Source: an uncultured Prevotellaceae bacterium
GTDB lineage: Bacteria; Bacteroidota; Bacteroidia; Bacteroidales; Bacteroidaceae
Length of the DNA stretch: 64,000 bases
Direction of reading: 5' to 3'
Assembly (NCBI GenBank): GCA_937898415.1
Contig: CALDLA010000100.1
Span: forward strand, 49,929 to 113,928
Position 1 is the stretch's first letter, and every line of letters starts with the position of its first letter. A program made the translations under genes and the position numbers. This document shows positions 1-8,511 of the stretch, in pieces. The notes under the pieces were generated by a model. That model did no database searches. It was not told where the DNA came from and worked only from the letters and a program-made list of their open reading frames with translations.

Positions 1-409
1 TCATGTCCACATAGCCGTCGCCCAGAATGATGCGACAGAACTCGGGGTCTAACATTTGGGAAAGAAAGCCCACGAACGCGCTGACCACGAAGATAACAAA
101 CGACAAGAGCAGTTCGCGCCGCGCCTCCCATATCGTACGCGGCACCTCGTCAGTCCAGAAGGTCAGCAAGCGCGACCAACGGTAGCGGTCTGAACGGTAA
201 ATCTCGTTGTGGAGGGCAGAAGCAAGGTTATTGAGATAAACGGTTATCTTGGACTCCGGGTAGTGGGTCTGCGCAAAAGCCAAGTCGCTGGTCACGTCAA
301 TATAGGTGTCGGCCAACTCGGTGGCATCGCTGTCACCGGCGGTCTCCACCACAATCTCAGCACCACGCCACTTCGAGATGTTCTGTCGGATAAACGTCAC
401 TTCCTTCAT
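1..409 (-). CDS. SpoIIM-like (stage II sporulation protein M family) integral membrane protein, C-terminus outside window
   Basis: I translated this by hand from the complement strand. The start codon is at 407-409 and the frame stays open to the window edge, so only the first ~136 residues are visible. The N-terminus begins MKEVTFIRQNISKWRGAE and has the acidic, helical character of the SpoIIM/DUF95 family. A hydrophobic segment (LLLSFVIFVVSAFVGFL) starts near residue 100. In Bacteroidetes this family usually sits beside an RDD membrane protein, and an RDD gene diverges from it here. Its biochemical role is unknown, and it is not evidence of sporulation. The -7 element TAACTTTG (complement of 419-426) lies only ten bases upstream of the start, so the mRNA leader must be very short. 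Confidence 0.75.
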   Translation of the reverse strand, partial: MKEVTFIRQNISKWRGAEIVVETAGDSDATELADTYIDVTSDLAFAQTHYPESKITVYLNNLASALHNEIYRSDRYRWSRLLTFWTDEVPRTIWEARRELLLSFVIFVVSAFVGFLSQMLDPEFCRIILGDGYVDM

Positions 410-418
410 AATCCTGTG

Positions 419-478
419 CAAAGTTACGAAATAATTTACAAATGACAATTGATAATTGATATTTATTTTGTATCTTTG
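419..478. promoter_or_regulatory. Divergent Bacteroidales promoters with almost no 5' leader
   Basis: On the minus strand TAACTTTG (419-426) drives the SpoIIM-like gene. On the plus strand TATCTTTG (471-478), with TTG at 449-451 19 bases upstream, drives the RDD gene at 487. Both match the Bacteroides -33/-7 consensus. Start codons follow within about ten bases of each -7 box, so both transcripts should be nearly leaderless. The region between them holds AATTGATAATTGAT-type filler. Confidence 0.6.
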
Positions 479-486
479 CCGTCGAA

Positions 487-1197
487 ATGGCAGAGAAGAG
501 CATCGTCACCGGACAATATGTACGCATTCGTCAGACGCCGGCCAGTGTCGGCGAACGTATGCTGGCCCAGCTGATTGACTGGGTGATACAATTTGCATAC
601 CTGACGATGTGGTGGATTCTTAGCAGTAACACCGACCTCTACATGGGTACACTGGCCATCATTTTGGTCGTCCTACTGCCCGTTTTCTTCTACTGTCCGC
701 TGTGCGAGATTCTTAGTGGAGGCCAGACCTTCGGCAAGCGGCTTGTCAAGCTACGCGTCATCATGGCCGACGGTACCCTACCCTCGCCTGCAGCTTATCT
801 GCTCAGGTGGCTGATGATGATTGCCGACGGTCCCTTGTTAGGCTACATCGGCGTGCTAGTAATGATTCTGAACCGCAATAACCAGCGGTTCGGCGACATG
901 GCGGCGGGCACGTTGGTGGTCAAGCTGCAGAGCTATTCGAAGATTCAGGTCAGCCTCGACGAATACGACTACCTGACAGAAGGTTACCGTCCCTCCTACC
1001 CTCAGGCTGCCGACTTGTCGTTGGAGCAGGCCGACATCATCCGCCGCGCCGTAGAGAGCGACCAGCCGGAGCGTATCAGCCAGTTGTCGCAGAAGGTGCA
1101 GCAACTGCTCGGCGTCACCCGCCGCGAGTCTGAGGACGAATTCTTCCTGCGCCGCATCATCCGCGACTACCAGTACTACGCCCTGGAGGAAATCTAA
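487..1197 (+). CDS. RDD family integral membrane protein
   Basis: A 236-residue protein whose N-terminal half carries an RDD domain. It opens with TPASVGERMLAQLIDWV, has a hydrophobic stretch at about 40-75, then the loop GGQTFGKRLVKLRV, and ends the domain with NRNNQRFGDMAAGTLVV, the usual closing motif. The C-terminal ~90 residues are hydrophilic and probably cytoplasmic, with RRIIRDYQYYALEEI at the end. RDD proteins are multipass membrane proteins of mostly unknown function, some linked to ion transport. The divergent SpoIIM-like gene is the typical Bacteroidetes partner. The start is fixed by the -7 box eight bases upstream. Confidence 0.85.
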   Translation: MAEKSIVTGQYVRIRQTPASVGERMLAQLIDWVIQFAYLTMWWILSSNTDLYMGTLAIILVVLLPVFFYCPLCEILSGGQTFGKRLVKLRVIMADGTLPSPAAYLLRWLMMIADGPLLGYIGVLVMILNRNNQRFGDMAAGTLVVKLQSYSKIQVSLDEYDYLTEGYRPSYPQAADLSLEQADIIRRAVESDQPERISQLSQKVQQLLGVTRRESEDEFFLRRIIRDYQYYALEEI

Positions 1198-1200
1198 TCT

Positions 1201-2991
1201 CTAAAATGGGGCGCAGGCCTCCCGCAACCACTCCACTTCGTCAGCATCAAGATGTGGTGACAGACGGTCGAAAACCGTCTGGTGATAGTCGTTCAGCCAG
1301 TCAATCTCCTCCTGTATCAACTGTTCGCGGATGATGGGACGCTTGTCGATGGGACAGAGCGTCAGCGACTCAAACTGCAGGAACTTGCCGAATTCCGTCT
1401 CCTTGTAAGGAACAATCAACAAAGTATTCTCAACACGGGCACCACAACGGCCGGGCAGGTAGATGCCGGGTTCGTCGGTGATGGTCATGCCTTCCACCAA
1501 CGGGGCAGGCTTCCACTCCATACGAAACTGATGAGGACCTTCGTGAACATTCAGGTAAGTACCCACGCCGTGCCCCGTGCCGTGCAGGTAGTTCAGCCCG
1601 TGACGCCACATCGCCTCACGGGCCAGGATGTCAATCTGCGTACCGCTGGCACCGCTGGGGAACTTGCACAGTTTTATCCGGATGTGGCCTTTCAACACCA
1701 ACGTGTAGATGAGCCGTTCCTCATCGGTCAACGGGCCAAGGGCGATGGTACGCGTGATGTCAGTCGTACCGTCCAAGTACTGCGCACCGCTGTCTAACAA
1801 CAGCAGACCGTGTGGTTCCAGCGGGATGTCGGTGTCAGGTGTCGCCTCATAATGAACGATGGCAGCATGCGTACCGTAGCCCGCGATAGTATCGAATGAG
1901 ATATCGCGATAGAGGGGCTGCTCGGCACGTAGTGCCGTCAGTTTGCGGTCAATGGAGATTTCAGTTTCATGGGACTCATGAGACTCCTCCAACCACTTCA
2001 AGAATTTTACCATTGCGATGCCGTCTTTCAGCATCGCTGACCTAAAACCCGCTATCTCGGTGGCATTTTTGACGGTTTTCATCCGTTTGACGGGCGACTC
2101 TTCCTCAACAATCTCGCAGTTCACCGTCTTGTAGAGCACGTAGTTCACCTCGTCGGGATCGAGCAGGATATTATACTCAAAGTAGTCCTTCAATCCCTTC
2201 ACAATATTCTCATAACTGTCCACCTTGATGCCTGCAGCCTGCAAATAAGCCGACACTTCGGAAGTCAGTTTCACCTTATTTATATATAGGGTAACGTCCT
2301 TCGACGAAATCAGCAGGTAGGAGACGAAGACCGGATTGCAATGGACATCCGTACCTCGCAGGTTCAGCGTCCAGGCTATGTCATCGAGCGCCGACATCAA
2401 CATACCGTCGGCATGTTTCTCCCGTAAGGCCCTGCGGATGCGGGTAATCTTGTTTCCTGTCGTTTCGCCGGCATATTCTATGGGGTAAATCTCCACTGGA
2501 TTCTCAGGTATAGCCGGACGGTCGTGCCAGATCAGCTTCAGCGGGTCGAGATTCGTGCGCAGCGTCAGTCCGCCCTCTTTGCGGAGGTCGGCTATCAGTT
2601 CCTTCACGCTGTTGGCTGACGAGCACCAGCCGTCGATGCCTACCTCAGTGCTAGCGGGAGAACCGCCAGCCGCAATTTGGGTTTTAAGCCACTGCGCGAT
2701 GGTCGGCGTGCCTTCCATCTTCAATTTCATCAGCTGAAACTCCGTACCCTTCAACTGCTCCTCGGCAGCAAGGAAATAGCGACTGTCCGTCCACAGGGCG
2801 GCACTATTCAGCGTCACCACCGCCGTGCCTGCCGAACCGTTGAAGCCACTGATAAACTCACGTCCCTTCCAATGGTCGGGAATATATTCACCCTGATGAG
2901 GGTCGGTACTGGGGAAGATAAACGCGGCCAGGTGTTCGCGCCGCATCACCTCCCGAAGGTCTTCTAATCGTTGGTTCACCGTCTTATTCAT
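1201..2991 (-). CDS. Xaa-Pro aminopeptidase (aminopeptidase P, M24B), long form
   Basis: A 596-residue cytoplasmic-type metallopeptidase predicted to remove an N-terminal residue preceding proline. The order is a creatinase-like N-terminal domain (from about residue 10, with FPSTDPHQGEYIPDHWKGRE), a second creatinase-like domain, and a pita-bread M24 catalytic domain from about 310. Metal-ligand motifs are visible: LLLDSGAQYLDGTTDITRT (two Asp), GTGHGVGTYLNVHEGP (His), ITDEPGIY (Glu) and GARVENTLLIV (Glu). The length matches the eukaryotic-like three-domain aminopeptidase P family found in Bacteroidetes. It is last in a minus-strand operon, nine bases after the GH31 gene. The stretch EESHESHETE near residue 340 is encoded by ACTCATGAGACTC-type filler. 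A second, shorter paralogue lies at 15532-16914. Confidence 0.92.
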   Translation of the reverse strand: MNKTVNQRLEDLREVMRREHLAAFIFPSTDPHQGEYIPDHWKGREFISGFNGSAGTAVVTLNSAALWTDSRYFLAAEEQLKGTEFQLMKLKMEGTPTIAQWLKTQIAAGGSPASTEVGIDGWCSSANSVKELIADLRKEGGLTLRTNLDPLKLIWHDRPAIPENPVEIYPIEYAGETTGNKITRIRRALREKHADGMLMSALDDIAWTLNLRGTDVHCNPVFVSYLLISSKDVTLYINKVKLTSEVSAYLQAAGIKVDSYENIVKGLKDYFEYNILLDPDEVNYVLYKTVNCEIVEEESPVKRMKTVKNATEIAGFRSAMLKDGIAMVKFLKWLEESHESHETEISIDRKLTALRAEQPLYRDISFDTIAGYGTHAAIVHYEATPDTDIPLEPHGLLLLDSGAQYLDGTTDITRTIALGPLTDEERLIYTLVLKGHIRIKLCKFPSGASGTQIDILAREAMWRHGLNYLHGTGHGVGTYLNVHEGPHQFRMEWKPAPLVEGMTITDEPGIYLPGRCGARVENTLLIVPYKETEFGKFLQFESLTLCPIDKRPIIREQLIQEEIDWLNDYHQTVFDRLSPHLDADEVEWLREACAPF

Positions 2992-3000
2992 AACGCTTTC

Positions 3001-5328
3001 TTATTTCTTGATTTCCTGTAATGCTTTGTCGCCAGGCTTGAAGAGCAGGCCGGTACACTGCTGCGCTGCTGCCTTGTAGGTCTTCAGCTCCACCTTGTCC
3101 CACTGTATCTGGTCAGTACGCTGAGCCAACGGGGCATGGGGGATAATGCTACCGTCGCGAACGAGGATGATGGCGGAAATACGACCTGCCGTCAATGTCT
3201 GGTAGCCGCCATCGTAAACCTTGCCGTTCTGATAGTCTATCCACTTGCCTTTGGGCAGGTAGACAATCCGACTGTTGCCACTCTCCAAAAGCGGCGCCAC
3301 TAATAGCTGTGAGCCGAACATATACTCGTCCTCCACGAGCCAGGCACCCGGGTCTTCAGGGAACTCCACCAGCAGGGCACGCACCATCGGCAGACCGCGC
3401 TCCGTACAGTCCTTGGCCTGGGCATAGACGTAAGGCATGAGCCGGTATTTCATCTCGGCACATTCACGGAAAGCCTTGGTGAACGACTCTGAGATGAGCC
3501 ACGGCTCGGTGGGAGGTGCTCCATGGGCACGGGTATGACTCGATAGGAAGCCGAAGGGCAGCCAACGGCGGTAGATGTCCTCAGGCGAAGCCGTCACAAA
3601 ACCGCCCATATCGTGGCTCCAGAATGAAAAACCGCTGAGTCCAAACGAGAGACCGCCGCGCAGGTCGCCCAGCATACCGATATTATTGGTAGCCGCATCG
3701 CCACCCCAGTGCAGGGCGTAACGCTGTGAACCTGCCCAGGCCGAACGGGCCCAGATGATGCCCTCGCCGGGATACTGACCCTCAACGGCTTCCCAGAGTG
3801 CCTTGTTATAGCGCAGGGGATAGAGGTTGTGCTCGTAGAGTCCGCCGAGGCCGCTGTAGTAGAAACCGTTGTAAGGGGCCGCCTCGCCGAAGTCGCACTT
3901 GATGGTCGAGACGCCCTGTTTCAGCAGGTTCGTAATCTTCTGCTGGTACCAGCTGACCGTCCCGGGATTGGAGAAGTCGAGAATAGCATCCTCGACGGGC
4001 ATACCGCCCGCTGCGTTCCTGATGTGGAGATTGTTCTGGACAATCTCATTGAAGAAACGGTTCTTGGGCGTAAAATACGGCAACTGCCACAGACAGGTAT
4101 GGAAGCCGTCCTTGGCCAGCTGTTTCAGCATACCCACGGGGTCTTCGAAACGATCCTTGGCAAACTCATAGTCGCACTGCCAGTCAGTGCCGAACCAACC
4201 GGTGTCGAAGTGGATGACGTCGGCAGGTATCTTGTGCTGGCGCAGCTTCTTGGCAATGTCGAGACCCTCGTCCTGCGAGAAGTAGGTGATTCGGCTCATC
4301 CAAGTGCCGAAACTCCAGAGCGGCGGCATGGGTGACTTACCAGTGACGTTGGTGTACTCGTCAAGTATTTCTTTGGGGGAGCCGAAGAACACGAAGAGGT
4401 CTATCTGCTCGTCGGCCATGAAGAGTCGCTGAGCGCCGATGTAAGAGGCACCGAAATCGGCGGTGACGGGGGCCGACGTGTGCATGAAGATGCCGTAGCC
4501 ACGGTTGGAGAAGTAGAAGGGCACAGGCTTGTACATGCCGTCGGTCTCAGGTCCCTGGGGGTCGGTGACGCTGAGGTGAACCTTCTGGCCTACCTTATTC
4601 AATGAGGTGAACGACTCGCCGCAGCCGTAGATACGCTCGCCGGGCGAGAGCAGGAAGACAGGATTCACCGAGCGTGAGTTGTCTGAACCGCGCTTAAGGA
4701 ACGAGAAGGGCAGCAACTTCACCTGTGTGGAGTCGTTGTCGATGATATGGCGCGTCTGGGTGAGTATCTTGCCTTTCGCATCCTTCAGCACCAAGCGGAA
4801 GGGGAAACGCTGAATCTCGATGCTGCCGTAGTCGGTGCCGTAGCTGATGGTCTGGGCGTTTTCTCCTTTCCTCCATGAGGGTTTGCTGGAGCGCTGCTTG
4901 AAGCCGTCACAGAACATCGGGTCGTCGGCATCGGTATTCTTCGGCACGATGGGCGTGGTGAGCAAACGGATGCGGGCTGCCTTGGGCGAGATGAACTCAA
5001 TGGAAATCCTTAGGTCAGGGTCGTTGTCGTAGGCCGCATCGGGGAAGTCGAGCATCTGCATACGGACGGGCCAGTAGCCATTGAGGTTGAACGCCTGACG
5101 GGGCGACAGCCGGTAGCGTTTCCAGTTGACAAGTCCTTCGCCTTTCGCCGCATCGAACGATGCCAGCGAGTCGGCCAGGAAATAGGTGTTCGACAGGTCG
5201 TAGAAGTCGGTCGAGACGTCCTTCTGCATACACTGCAGGTACTGGATACCGGCGTTGGTCTGAAGCTGGGCATGAGTTGTCAGGAAGCCGCAGCAGACGA
5301 GCGCAATTAAAAAAGTTTTTCTATTCAT
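3001..5328 (-). CDS. Secreted glycoside hydrolase family 31 (alpha-xylosidase/alpha-glucosidase type)
   Basis: A 775-residue protein. The start at 5328 (MNRKTFLIALVCCGFL) gives a clean signal peptide ending at THAQ; an upstream in-frame ATG at 5424 would add 32 residues lacking signal character and overlap the activase gene. It has an N-terminal beta-sandwich (about 30-370), a GH31 TIM barrel from PPLWSFGTWMSRI onward, and C-terminal beta domains. The nucleophile motif KCDFGE places the catalytic Asp at about residue 479, and the acid/base motif HWGGDA places Asp at about 544; both resemble the YicI alpha-xylosidase branch. Exact specificity (xyloglucan xylose or alpha-glucan) cannot be read from sequence. 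It lies 28 bases after the activase gene and nine before the aminopeptidase. Confidence 0.9.
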   Translation of the reverse strand: MNRKTFLIALVCCGFLTTHAQLQTNAGIQYLQCMQKDVSTDFYDLSNTYFLADSLASFDAAKGEGLVNWKRYRLSPRQAFNLNGYWPVRMQMLDFPDAAYDNDPDLRISIEFISPKAARIRLLTTPIVPKNTDADDPMFCDGFKQRSSKPSWRKGENAQTISYGTDYGSIEIQRFPFRLVLKDAKGKILTQTRHIIDNDSTQVKLLPFSFLKRGSDNSRSVNPVFLLSPGERIYGCGESFTSLNKVGQKVHLSVTDPQGPETDGMYKPVPFYFSNRGYGIFMHTSAPVTADFGASYIGAQRLFMADEQIDLFVFFGSPKEILDEYTNVTGKSPMPPLWSFGTWMSRITYFSQDEGLDIAKKLRQHKIPADVIHFDTGWFGTDWQCDYEFAKDRFEDPVGMLKQLAKDGFHTCLWQLPYFTPKNRFFNEIVQNNLHIRNAAGGMPVEDAILDFSNPGTVSWYQQKITNLLKQGVSTIKCDFGEAAPYNGFYYSGLGGLYEHNLYPLRYNKALWEAVEGQYPGEGIIWARSAWAGSQRYALHWGGDAATNNIGMLGDLRGGLSFGLSGFSFWSHDMGGFVTASPEDIYRRWLPFGFLSSHTRAHGAPPTEPWLISESFTKAFRECAEMKYRLMPYVYAQAKDCTERGLPMVRALLVEFPEDPGAWLVEDEYMFGSQLLVAPLLESGNSRIVYLPKGKWIDYQNGKVYDGGYQTLTAGRISAIILVRDGSIIPHAPLAQRTDQIQWDKVELKTYKAAAQQCTGLLFKPGDKALQEIKK

Positions 5329-5356
5329 AGTTTTGGTTTTTAATTTACAATTGTTA

Positions 5357-6232
5357 TTACCCGCCAATGACCACCTGCAGTCCGTGAGCCTCCAACAGCT
5401 GACAACAGCGGCGTAGCGTTTCATCCGAGGGAACGGCCATCGGGAAGCCCTCTGGATTATAGGGTGTCGGGGGCATCATACGGCGATGCTTGTCCTTGCC
5501 TACGTCGTGGTAGGAGAGCAGGTGGACGGACCCACCCCCGGCCCCTCCCTGTGAGGGAGGGGAGTAAAGTGACTGGAGGAATTGGGCGGTTGCCTCGATG
5601 TTCGACTCGTCGGCATTGATGCCTTCGATGAGGGGGATTCGGATGCGGAACGGTGTGCCGAGGGTGGCCACGCGGCGTATGTTTTCAAGGATCAGCTCAT
5701 TGCCGACACCCGTGTAGCGGCGGTGCTTCTCCGAGTCCATCAGCTTCAGGTCGACCAGCAGCAGTTCGCAGTCGGCAGCCACGGCATCGACCACCTCCGG
5801 CCGGACATAGAGCGCCGTGTCGACGGTGCGGTGGAAGCCGCGTCGCTTCAATTCACGTAGGATTGCCAACGCATCGTCGGGGTGCATCAGCGGTTCGCCA
5901 CCACAGAGGGTCACGCCTCCGCCGCTGTCCTCCATGATGTCGCGCTCCTTCTCAATCTCGGCCATCAGCTCGTCCATCGTGTACTCACGGCCGCACAGTT
6001 CGCGGGCGGTGGTGGGGCAGTCGTCCACGGTGAAGCCCGGTTCGTTGCACGTACCACAGCGGATGCACTTCGACTGTTTGAAGAGCACCTGCGGCTCTGC
6101 TGACCAGCTTTCCGGGTTATGACACCACACGCAGCGCAGCGGGCATCCCTTCATGAAGATGGTTGTCCGAATGCCCGGCCCGTCATTAATGGCATAGCGC
6201 TTGATGTCGAAGATGTATGTATCCAATGTCAA
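5357..6232 (-). CDS. Glycyl-radical enzyme activating enzyme (radical SAM, PflA family)
   Basis: A ~290-residue activase that would use S-adenosylmethionine and a [4Fe-4S] cluster to place the radical on a glycyl radical enzyme. It begins TYIFDIKRYAINDGPGIRTT, then has the radical SAM cysteines CPLRCVWC (C-x3-C-x2-C), a small extra cluster region (CIRCGTC and a later Cys) and GGGVTLCGGEP. Only a short ferredoxin insert is present. The start is a TTG, either at 6232 or, with GAAGGG six bases upstream, at 6226. The upstream gene ends at 6229. No glycyl radical enzyme adjoins it; the likely client is the HypD-like enzyme at 13086-15485. Residues SPPSQGGAGGGS near position 225 come from an in-frame repeat insertion (see the repeat at 5527). 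Confidence 0.88.
   Translation of the reverse strand: MTLDTYIFDIKRYAINDGPGIRTTIFMKGCPLRCVWCHNPESWSAEPQVLFKQSKCIRCGTCNEPGFTVDDCPTTARELCGREYTMDELMAEIEKERDIMEDSGGGVTLCGGEPLMHPDDALAILRELKRRGFHRTVDTALYVRPEVVDAVAADCELLLVDLKLMDSEKHRRYTGVGNELILENIRRVATLGTPFRIRIPLIEGINADESNIEATAQFLQSLYSPPSQGGAGGGSVHLLSYHDVGKDKHRRMMPPTPYNPEGFPMAVPSDETLRRCCQLLEAHGLQVVIGG
5527..5564 (-). repeat. GC-rich palindromic repeat, copy 1, in frame inside the activase gene
   Basis: Read on the gene strand this contains CTCCCCTCCCTCACAGGG followed by AGGGGCCGGGGGTGGGTC: a hairpin arm pair (CCCTCCCT/AGGGAGGG) plus a GGGGGTGGGTC tail. A second copy in the same orientation relative to its gene lies at 35328-35366. Bacteroidetes genomes carry many such intergenic palindromes. 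Here it is translated without a frameshift as a Gly/Pro/Ser-rich insert. Confidence 0.8.
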
Positions 6233-7899
6233 CCCTTCTTACAGCCCCCGCGGAGCGTCCAACGCGGCATGTTATCCATGAGCCGATGTAAGTGTCTGAG
6301 CGCTTCCTGTTCCTCCTGGCCCGACAGCAGTTCGTCCAGATGGCAGTTGACAAACATCAGGAAGTACTGTTCTTGGCTCAATTCCCTTAACGACGGTATA
6401 TCCTCATGGTTGGCATAGAACCACATACGACTAATCATTTCCTCGGCAAAGGCCACATCGCAATTCAGCTTTTTCGTCATATACTTAGTGAAGCGTTCCC
6501 TCTGACTGTTCGGAATCAGCGGCATGAAGCTGACACCGGCTTCCAAAAACTCGTAGTCGGTAAACGGATACAGTTCTCTCTGCTGTACTTCCGTTGCCTG
6601 CAATTTTACACACAGTTCGCTACGCCTGTAAAAGGAATAACGCGAGACAAAGAATATGGTCTGGTCCAACGGCAGATTATCGGCTTGTTCTCCTTTCAGC
6701 GAGTAAACCATTGCCTTTATTGCCAAGGAATGGGCATAGACTTTATCCACGGTTTCCTGTACGTCTATATTTTCGTGCTTGTCTAACTCCAGATAGGTGT
6801 ACAGACGTTCTTTCACCGTCGCTAAGTTCACTACTCCATAAAGGTTGGCGAGTCCCTCAATATAGTCTTCAACTGTGCGTATTGAAGCATAGGTGGACTT
6901 TGCCATAACTTCCATCAAGTGAGGGTTTGCTGCGGCGGCAAAGTCGGCGGCAATGTAGATTCTCTGCCTTTCCTCGTCCTCATGGCTTACAACAGCGGCA
7001 AAGCCATACGTCTCGAGCATGGTGTTGTGAATAACTCGCGATGCGAATACGCCCTCCGTCGGGTCGGCAGCTTTTGAGCTGCTGACCAAGTACATCATAT
7101 CCTCATTTGGCAGCATCAGCAGAATGTCCTCTATATTGTCAATCACCTGCTCGCGATACTTCTGCCGCAACACCTCTACACTGTCATCCGGGTCAAGATC
7201 CAGATAGAGGTCATTTCCCAGGTCCAGCAGCAAGTCTTTTTCCCAGTCTGCCGTAAGCTGCTCAATGGTAGGCAGCCCCTCGGGACTGTAGGCGTGGCTC
7301 TTCTTCTCTTCATCTTCGTCATCTTCAAGAGGATCTGCACCGACAGGCAGTATGTACGAATAGTTGCCCTCGCCCAGATTCTTCTTCAGCAATGGGAGGT
7401 ACTGACTGGTCTCCAAGCGGGAGTGAGTCATAAGACAGTGCTTGCCATCCTTGCCAAACTCGTACTCTATCAAAGGAATGTCGTCGGTGTCCTCCTCTAA
7501 AAAGTACTTCGTCAGTGCAAAGGACTTGTCGGGCTTGATACCAGCCTCGTCAGCGTAGTCTATGGCACCATACACCCAGTTGTGAGCCTCGTCATAGCTG
7601 CAAGGCTTGGCATTAACCTTTTCAATAAATTCCTCAAATTCAAACCCCTCCTGACGCAGACGGTAGAAGCTGTCCTTCACACCGCAACACCAAGCATCAA
7701 CCAGATAGCAGGCAAAACTCAGACGTCCTCCTGTATGCTTGCGGCTGACAATCACGTATCCCTCGCCATTCCCGACAATGTCGTCTGTTATGTAGCATGG
7801 GCCTATTTCGAGTTCACGTGTACGTTGGCGGATGTAGCTCTCGTCGCTAAGGAACTGTTGCCCGCCGCTGCTTTGTTTCTTTCTATTTTTCTTTGTCAT
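6229..7899 (-). CDS. Conserved uncharacterised Bacteroidales protein, 556 aa
   Basis: I do not recognise a domain. The protein is acidic and soluble, with no signal peptide or membrane segment. Notable stretches are ITDDIVGNGEGYVIVSRKH (about 35-55), a DPLEDDEDEEKKS linker near 190, and a helical C-terminal half ending in RWTLRGGCKKG. The longest open frame starts at 7953, but a -7 element (TACCTTTG, complement of 7929-7936) lies inside that extension. The transcript therefore begins downstream, and MTKKNRKK at 7899 is the supported start. It is first in the operon with the activase (overlapping or abutting), the GH31 and the aminopeptidase. A link to peptide or sugar uptake is only inferred from position. 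Confidence 0.7.
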   Translation of the reverse strand: MTKKNRKKQSSGGQQFLSDESYIRQRTRELEIGPCYITDDIVGNGEGYVIVSRKHTGGRLSFACYLVDAWCCGVKDSFYRLRQEGFEFEEFIEKVNAKPCSYDEAHNWVYGAIDYADEAGIKPDKSFALTKYFLEEDTDDIPLIEYEFGKDGKHCLMTHSRLETSQYLPLLKKNLGEGNYSYILPVGADPLEDDEDEEKKSHAYSPEGLPTIEQLTADWEKDLLLDLGNDLYLDLDPDDSVEVLRQKYREQVIDNIEDILLMLPNEDMMYLVSSSKAADPTEGVFASRVIHNTMLETYGFAAVVSHEDEERQRIYIAADFAAAANPHLMEVMAKSTYASIRTVEDYIEGLANLYGVVNLATVKERLYTYLELDKHENIDVQETVDKVYAHSLAIKAMVYSLKGEQADNLPLDQTIFFVSRYSFYRRSELCVKLQATEVQQRELYPFTDYEFLEAGVSFMPLIPNSQRERFTKYMTKKLNCDVAFAEEMISRMWFYANHEDIPSLRELSQEQYFLMFVNCHLDELLSGQEEQEALRHLHRLMDNMPRWTLRGGCKKG

Positions 7900-7928
7900 A
7901 AAATGGCATTTCTTTCCTGTTTTTGTTG

Positions 7929-7959
7929 CAAAGGTAGCCTTTTTCTTGGACATTCCAAA
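7929..7959 (-). promoter_or_regulatory. Promoter of the 7.9-1.2 kb operon
   Basis: On the minus strand TTTG (complement of 7956-7959) is followed after 19 bases by TACCTTTG (complement of 7929-7936), matching the Bacteroidales -33/-7 promoter. It sits 30 bases upstream of the chosen start at 7899. Confidence 0.65.
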
Positions 7960-8013
7960 AGAAAATGCTAATTTTGCGTAGCATTTCGCAAACTTTGGTG
8001 TATATAGAAGCAG

Positions 8014-8511
8014 ATGGACAGAGAGACGTACATATCCTGGGCGGCAGAACTGCGGCGGCGAGCCGTGGAGGCTGCGACGGCGGTAGTCGGCAGTGAGGAG
8101 GCCGAAGACGTGGCGCAGGAGACGATGCTCAGGATGTGGGAACGGCTGGACCAGTTGGATGGCGACAGGGAGCGGCTATTGGCTTACGCGGCCACCTCGG
8201 CCCGCAACCTGGCACAGAACCGGCGGCGACAGAAGCGACGGCACCCCCTGCTGCAACTGTTGGGGTGGAAGGGCGACCGCACGGACGACACGCCACAGCG
8301 GCGACTGGAAACGACCGAGACCGACAGCCTGTTTGCCCAGACGATGGCGCAACTGCCCTACAACTGGCGCACGGTGCTGCAGATGCGCAACGTCGAGGAC
8401 ATGAGCTTCGCCGAGATTGCGGCCATCACGGGAATGACGGAGTCGTCGGTGCGGGGCACGCTCTCGAAAGCAAGAAAACGGATGATAGAACTAATCAATA
8501 AACAGCGATGA
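8014..8511 (+). CDS. ECF-type RNA polymerase sigma factor
   Basis: A 165-residue sigma-70 family protein. Region 2 is visible as EEAEDVAQETMLRMWERLDQ with LAYAATSARNLAQNRRR (about 25-75). Region 4 is LPYNWRTVLQMRNVEDMSFA followed by EIAAITGMTESSVRGTLSKA, a helix-turn-helix. No region 3 or extra C-terminal domain is present, as expected of ECF factors. Its stop overlaps the start of the next gene by four bases (ATGATGA), a sign of translational coupling. The product next door is membrane anchored, as anti-sigma factors usually are. Confidence 0.9.
   Translation: MDRETYISWAAELRRRAVEAATAVVGSEEAEDVAQETMLRMWERLDQLDGDRERLLAYAATSARNLAQNRRRQKRRHPLLQLLGWKGDRTDDTPQRRLETTETDSLFAQTMAQLPYNWRTVLQMRNVEDMSFAEIAAITGMTESSVRGTLSKARKRMIELINKQR

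Noticed and set aside
1..409. Sporulation gene implying endospore formation
   Set aside because: The SpoIIM/DUF95 family is widespread in non-sporing Bacteroidetes next to RDD proteins. No other sporulation gene is seen.
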